From positions 3,403,136 to 3,467,135 of the forward strand of contig JACSVZ010000024.1 in NCBI GenBank assembly GCA_014706295.1: DNA of 64,000 bases, written 5' to 3'. A program made the position numbers and the translations under genes. Under the pieces are notes generated by a model. That model was not told the DNA's origin and did no database searches. It saw only the letters and a program-made list of their open reading frames with translations. Below, one piece after another: positions 53,101 through 64,000 of the stretch. Every line of letters starts with the position of its first letter. The stretch's first letter is position 1. The stretch is from Lycocorax pyrrhopterus obiensis. Its lineage: Eukaryota > Chordata > Aves > Passeriformes > Paradisaeidae.

Positions 53101-53680
53101 ATTTACCCCCTCTACACATCCTGTAAAATTACCTATTGGCTTTTACAGGAACACAAGCCTTAAAATCCTGCAGCATTTTTCAACTACAGATCCCATTATG
53201 GATAGCAGCAACCTCCTCACCTGGTTAAAGGTGTGCTCAGATCCCTGACACACCACTCCATCCCCCCCACCACACACGCACAGAGCCACGTGAGCTCTGT
53301 CACTGCAGTAACATCCTCAGAGGGTTCCTCTCCCACAGTCAATAAAGACCTTTCAGACTGTGAGGTTGTGTATTTGTTTTGAAATGCAGCTGGTCTCTGG
53401 GAGCACCTGCCTCCCCGGTTTCTGATTAACTAGAGTCACTGCCCTGTGGTAAATGAAGAGCACATGTTTCAATACAGACCATAAAGTTATTTAACCAGTG
53501 AGATAAGAACGTGCTGTGCTGCAGGTGGGAGGGGAAGATCCTTACACAGCAACGTGAGCACCGATATTCCTGCTGCGTTTCCCTCCCAGTCCATAACAAA
53601 TCTTCAGAGCAAAGTCTGGACATGTTACCATTCACATACTCCACACTCAACATCTGACACAGATGTACTGTAACTGGATA
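50186..53680. other. Region downstream of the unnamed gene
   Basis: No coding exon is recognised. No AATAAA follows the unnamed gene closely on the plus strand; the nearest is near 53092, so its 3' end is undefined. Minus-strand AATAAA matches exist, for example at the TTTATT near 51928, and a long ZC3H12A 3' untranslated region could in principle reach here. Confidence 0.45.
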
Positions 53681-53689
53681 AAATATGTA

Positions 53690-53695
53690 TTTATT
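53690..53695 (-). terminator. ZC3H12A: Alternative distal ZC3H12A poly(A) signal
   Basis: AATAAA on the minus strand, about 2.2 kb after the ZC3H12A stop and overlapping an ATAAATA stretch. It is an alternative to the nearer signal at 54123. Confidence 0.35.
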
Positions 53696-54104
53696 TCCAG
53701 GCTGTACTGTGGAATTGCCCCTTAGAGCCAAACACAGTCCACACTGATTCCAAAATTCCCAGGAGTGTGCTGTGCCTTAGCACCTGAGACACCCACACTG
53801 TGGTGCTGAGAGCCAGCACTGCTGCTCGTCCCACCTCCCCTGCTAGTGCCTGCCCCAGGCAGCGAGCAACCCCAGTAAAGCCAAATAAACAGCAAACACT
53901 GCACATGCCCTTATCTGCCACAGCACATGGACGTTTTGGTCTTGCTGCATCGATTAACAGCCTGTCAATAACCAGCCCTCAGACTGCGCACAGAGATCCA
54001 AAGCCTGTCAGAGGAACCCTGGGGAGGAAGGATAATTTCTCTGACTTTCCTGAAAAGCCAACCAAAATGTTGACTGCTCCTCCACAAAGCCACCAGAGAC
54101 CAAA

Positions 54105-55934
54105 TATGTCAACTCAGCAGTTTTTATTTATATAACACAATTCTTCCTTTGCCATGGCTGTCACATGGCTATTCAGTACATGACTATACTGCATAGTGAT
54201 ACAGAAAGTTCAGCAAGTGTCAGCTGGGGAGTATAAAATGTTAATCTTCTCATTGCAAGAGAGGCAGCAGATATCAGCATTTCACCAGAAACCCAAACCC
54301 ACTTTGCCAAGTAACATATGGCTGAGGTGAGAACAGCACTGATTAAAACTGCAAGCAGCAAGGTGCTGAACAATAACATTAAAAACCATTTTTTCTGTAA
54401 TTTACAAATATGCAAAGTATCAGGTTACTTAAAATTAAGAAGCATTTTGCTTACTAACATGAAACATTACTAATTTGTAATGTATCATTATTAACCAGGT
54501 ATACAGGTTTCTGTGTCCCTGTGGTTTCATGGCACATGGTGCCAGTCTGGGCAGGTCATTCCGCGGACATCAGAGGAAGAGCAGGAATAGACAACACTGT
54601 TCCCAGAAGGGTTTCAGCTGCATTCCACTCTCCCCTTCCTAATTTCCCACTCAATAACCTTGGTTTAACCACAGAAGGGCGTATTGTATTTAGAAAACAA
54701 CAACACACAGAGATACAATGTGTATCAACAAATCAACTGCTTCTGGCCTGCAAGTGTCAGGAACATTTCTGCATCCCAAGCACAGCAAAATTCCAGGACC
54801 AGAACCAATTACTACAGCAATTGGTTTTGCATATTTAAAATCTCTTACAGTACCTACAATAGAAAACATCTTACAGAGTAAGAGGAAATGAACAGGAACA
54901 GCCTTGCCAAATAAGTCTTATTCTACAATTCTGGATGCTGCTCTAGTTGGGCACAGCCAAAGGGGACAGGAGAATATTGGTGAGGAAGAAGATGAAGCAA
55001 CAGCTTTACAGAGCAAAATATTAAAGACTCCTCGGGAAGGGCCCTGGCAGCAGTCCAGATGTGATGCAGCTGTTCTATTGCTGTCTGAAGGCAAAAGGCA
55101 CATGACAAATCCTTGTTAGTGCTGTACAGAGCCAGCCTGGGACAGGGACCAGCAAGGTGACAGTTCCAGAGCAGCACTCATAGCATGCTGCGCTCATCCA
55201 CCTGCTCTGACACTGCAGTGTTCAGCACATGCCCAACAAACAATTCACATGCCGCTCTGGAGCAGTGGCCGGCTACTCCTCCCAGGCAAGGACTCTGCCC
55301 CTGGCTCCTGGGAGCTGAGCAGCTCACTAAGCACTTGCGGTCCATGTGGCAGAATTACCTCACCTCAGGAAGATAAGATGAGGTGCGAGGGGTGTGGAAA
55401 ACATCATTCAAGAAGTGCATTAGTAAAACCAAGTCAGATAAACCCAGTTTCAGATTACATTAATAACCCAACATTCACCACAAATCTGAATGGTGGGATT
55501 TAGTAAAGAGGCTTAGCCAGGACCTAACAACAGCATTGACAAGGCATTTGGGTTCTCAAAAACTAGCCTTAGGCCACTACAAAGGCAGCACCCACTTCTC
55601 TCACATACAGTTATGGACAACTGCAGGAATTCAGGGTGTGCCAGACTCCCATGAACCCCAATGGAACAGTCCTGCTCTAGAACTGTAGCCTCCCCTCCTG
55701 CTTAGCAGCCCCTGCGGAAGGTGGGACCCCAGTGTGCTCTCACCTCTCCCACAGGCCTGCAGTCATAGCTGGAGCAGAATTTGCTGTGAGCACACGTCTG
55801 GCATCCAGCCTCTGGCTGGAGTCCAGTACTTCCAAAGGAATAAGAAGGAGCACTCAGAAGGCATCTGTGGCAGCTGCAAAGGCAAAAACAGCCCTTCAAG
55901 CTCTCCCCATGCCCGGCTGCCCTTGGCATCTGCC
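54105..55934 (-). other. ZC3H12A: Probable ZC3H12A 3' untranslated region
   Basis: The 1.8 kb lie between the stop codon and the first good poly(A) signal. No exon is seen. In mammals this gene's own mRNA carries stem-loops in its 3' untranslated region that Regnase-1 cuts for self-limitation. I could not identify such a loop with confidence by eye. Confidence 0.5.
54123..54128 (-). terminator. ZC3H12A: ZC3H12A poly(A) signal (AATAAA on minus strand)
   Basis: AATAAA within an AT-rich patch about 1.8 kb after the stop. The stretch 55934 down to about 54105 holds no other exon that I recognise and is the likely 3' untranslated region. Confidence 0.5.
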
Positions 55935-61942
<6,008 letters not shown>

Positions 61943-61985
61943 GGCTCCCGGCGGGGGACTCGCGGCCTCCGCTCACCGCCCGGAC

Positions 61986-62330
61986 CTGCGGGGCGACAGC
62001 GGCGTTAGCAGCGGCCCCGCACCCCGGCCCCCGCTCCCCTCCCGGCCCAGCCGGACCCCCGCCCTGCAGCCAGCCGTCCGCCCCAGCCCCCCGCGCTCAC
62101 CGGGCCGCTGCCACTGCCGGCTTGCCGCTGCCTATCCATGGGGCCAGAATAGGACGGGCGGCGGCCGCCAATTTATACGGGAGCGCCGCGCAGGGCGGAA
62201 GGGCGAGAGGCGGAGCGGCGGCCGCTTCCCGGCCCGCCCCGGCCCGCCCAGCTCGGCCGCGGCGCTCCCGTGCTGAGTCGGGCCGGCGAGGCTGGGCCGG
62301 GGCACTGCGAGGGGCTGGGTTCCCCGACAC
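61986..62330 (-). promoter_or_regulatory. ZC3H12A: CpG-island promoter and non-coding first exon of ZC3H12A
   Basis: CpG-dense DNA surrounds the inferred start site. A non-coding exon of roughly 62145-62101 ends in a consensus donor, matching the mammalian gene, whose first exon is also non-coding. A GC-rich stretch with Sp1-like boxes lies upstream. GGGGAACCCA on the minus strand at 62325-62316 differs at one position from the NF-kappaB consensus, which would suit this NF-kappaB-induced gene. Confidence 0.65.
62171..62177 (-). promoter_or_regulatory. ZC3H12A: TATA box of ZC3H12A
   Basis: On the minus strand TATAAAT lies in an otherwise GC-rich island, at the right spacing for a start site near 62145. 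A TATA box fits an inducible immediate-early-type gene, unlike the TATA-less promoters of its neighbours here. Confidence 0.65.
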
Positions 62331-64000
62331 ATGTTCCTTGCAACACTTGGATCCCAGTGATGCAGGTGGCCGTGGTTCAGCCAGTGGTGGCTTATCAACC
62401 CGGGCGTGCAGAGGAGATAAGCGCTGTCAGAAAGCGTCTGTCACTCACGAGTACCTGTCCCTTGCCAAGCGCTAAACCATATGTGCAGACTGTATGGAAC
62501 TGCAGGGGTTAAAATCTACATTGTGAAACGTGCAAAAACTTCACATCTCTGACTTGTGATTAATCATGCCTAAACAATTTAATGAAGATAGTTGCAAATT
62601 TTCTTCCCTGAGGCCATGTACTGGAGCCCAACTCAGGAGTGAGGAACTCTCCCAGTTACAGGAATGCATTTGCATTCATCTTCCTTGTGGTTACCCTGAA
62701 ACAATCATTTTTCCTTGTCTCTGGCCATGTCTGAAACCGCACTGTGTGCTCAACAGTAACACACACACAGAGCGAGATTCAGATCAGAGATAATCCTTAC
62801 TCAGTTCTTAAGTAGGTGCTTTCCCAACACTTCTTTCCTTTGGAATCTGCTCCGGTCGGCATGAATTTAAGCTTTGTTTGTGTGCTTTTGCTTTCAGACT
62901 AAAGTCTATTGCACCAGAAAGTATGGCCACAGACATACTTCTTATAGGAAATACCCCAAGGAAGATGCACAAAGCTGAATCTCCTGATTTATGCAAAGCA
63001 GTGACAGCAGCCGCATGGCTCTAATTTGGTGAAAGAGAAGCCAGGAGAGAGGGAGGCTATTGGCTTCTCCACCCGAAAAGTCAGACGAGTCACATGCTGG
63101 TCACACCTCAAAGCTCCTCATGGGTGATTTTGACTATTTTTTTTTTCTTTTTCACATTTGCAAACTGCTTTGAACAGTACTTCTTATTTTTGGTACTGCG
63201 AGGGCTATGGTAGAGGCTGCAGCTTCTGAGGATATGAAGATTCACAGAACAAAGCCTTTGCTGGGATCACAGATGCACTGAGGCCCTTCACCACCATGTA
63301 CAAGGCAAGAGACTGCTTCTTCCGGCCAGTGCTGTGCCCAGAGGAGGGCAGCTGCATCATCCCCTTTCTGCGGTGGGACAGGCTGTCAGCTGGCACTGCC
63401 GGGCTGCGGGGCTCGCGTCTCCGTCCATCTGCAACACATCCGTGGCCACAGGGAAGATGTGGAAGTCCCCATCATAGCACAAGAGAGCACTGGGCTATTC
63501 CGAGGAAGAACCTGTGAGACCGAGGGGAGGACAGGGGCAGGCAAGGCCAGATGCCCTCAGGATGGTCATTAAGAGCAGCCAGCAGCATCTCATCCTGCTG
63601 AGTTGGGAATTCTAGTATGCAAAAAAGGAACTAAAGCATCCAGGGGCAGCAGGGACCCCAAGGTGCTCCATGACAGCAGCAGCCCTATCCCATGGATGGG
63701 CTCAGTCCCTCTCAGTCCTCCACCTCCATCCACTTCTCTGCTGACTCAGCATACGCTTTCCTCCAGCCTGGTTCCTTGTTCATGAACAAGTCTTGTAGAA
63801 TCCTGATGTCACATTTTTCTAGGGATTACCACCCCCATGTCCCAGATTTTAAAGGAAGAGCTCGTTCTCTGGCAGAGCCTTTCATCTCCCACTCATACAT
63901 TTAACACAGTCAAAATAGGTGATATTCAAGGATCCTATTATCTGCTGGTGGGGAAGAAGCTGGCCTCGTGCCAGTTCCTTGGGAAGAGATGCCAGCACTT
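62331..64000. other. Upstream flank of ZC3H12A
   Basis: I recognise no exon, RNA gene or transposon end on either strand. A short poly-T tract lies near 63137-63150. The open frames are short and overlapping. Regulatory elements of ZC3H12A may lie here, but none can be supported from sequence alone. Confidence 0.5.

Overview
The window looks like a bird (avian) chromosome segment of the compact, GC-rich kind. It holds six multi-exon genes with GT-AG introns and a CR1 LINE 3' end of the avian type. The gene order RSPO1 - GNL2 - DNALI1 - SNIP1 - MEAF6 - ZC3H12A matches human 1p34.3 read in reverse. The block is conserved vertebrate synteny, not an accessory region. I could not tell the species. 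All exon joins below were built by hand from splice signals, reading phase and remembered family features; no alignment or transcript was available.

Layout. 1-11192: no coding gene recognised; probably the 5' flank or non-coding first part of RSPO1, with a CpG-rich block near 9.1-9.3 kb. 11488-15616 (+): RSPO1, a secreted Wnt potentiator, complete at 258 aa. 16.2-22.1 kb: AT-richer intergenic DNA. 22548-32229 (+): GNL2, a nucleolar GTPase for 60S assembly, 16 coding exons, 728 aa, with a CR1 element in intron 4. 33210-35880 (-): DNALI1, an axonemal inner-arm dynein light intermediate chain, 241 aa, convergent with GNL2. 36028-38309 (+): SNIP1, an FHA-domain splicing and Smad-interacting protein, 367 aa, head to head with DNALI1 across 147 bp. 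40025-45901 (+): MEAF6, a histone acetyltransferase subunit, with an alternative 30-nt microexon; 203 aa with it, 193 aa without. 48595-50185 (+): a five-exon gene of 230 aa that I cannot name; it has an N-terminal hydrophobic segment, an acidic stretch and a helical region. 55935-61942 (-): ZC3H12A (Regnase-1), an RNase that degrades inflammatory mRNAs, 625 aa from the first ATG, with a TATA-containing CpG promoter near 62.1 kb.

The genes are not an operon. They share promoters or ends by proximity: DNALI1/SNIP1 share a divergent promoter, GNL2/DNALI1 converge, and SNIP1/MEAF6 are tandem with about 0.5 kb between them. The points most worth follow-up are the unnamed gene between MEAF6 and ZC3H12A, the possible upstream ORF overlapping the ZC3H12A start, the RFX X-box-like site in the DNALI1/SNIP1 promoter, and the UGC-flanked MEAF6 microexon.
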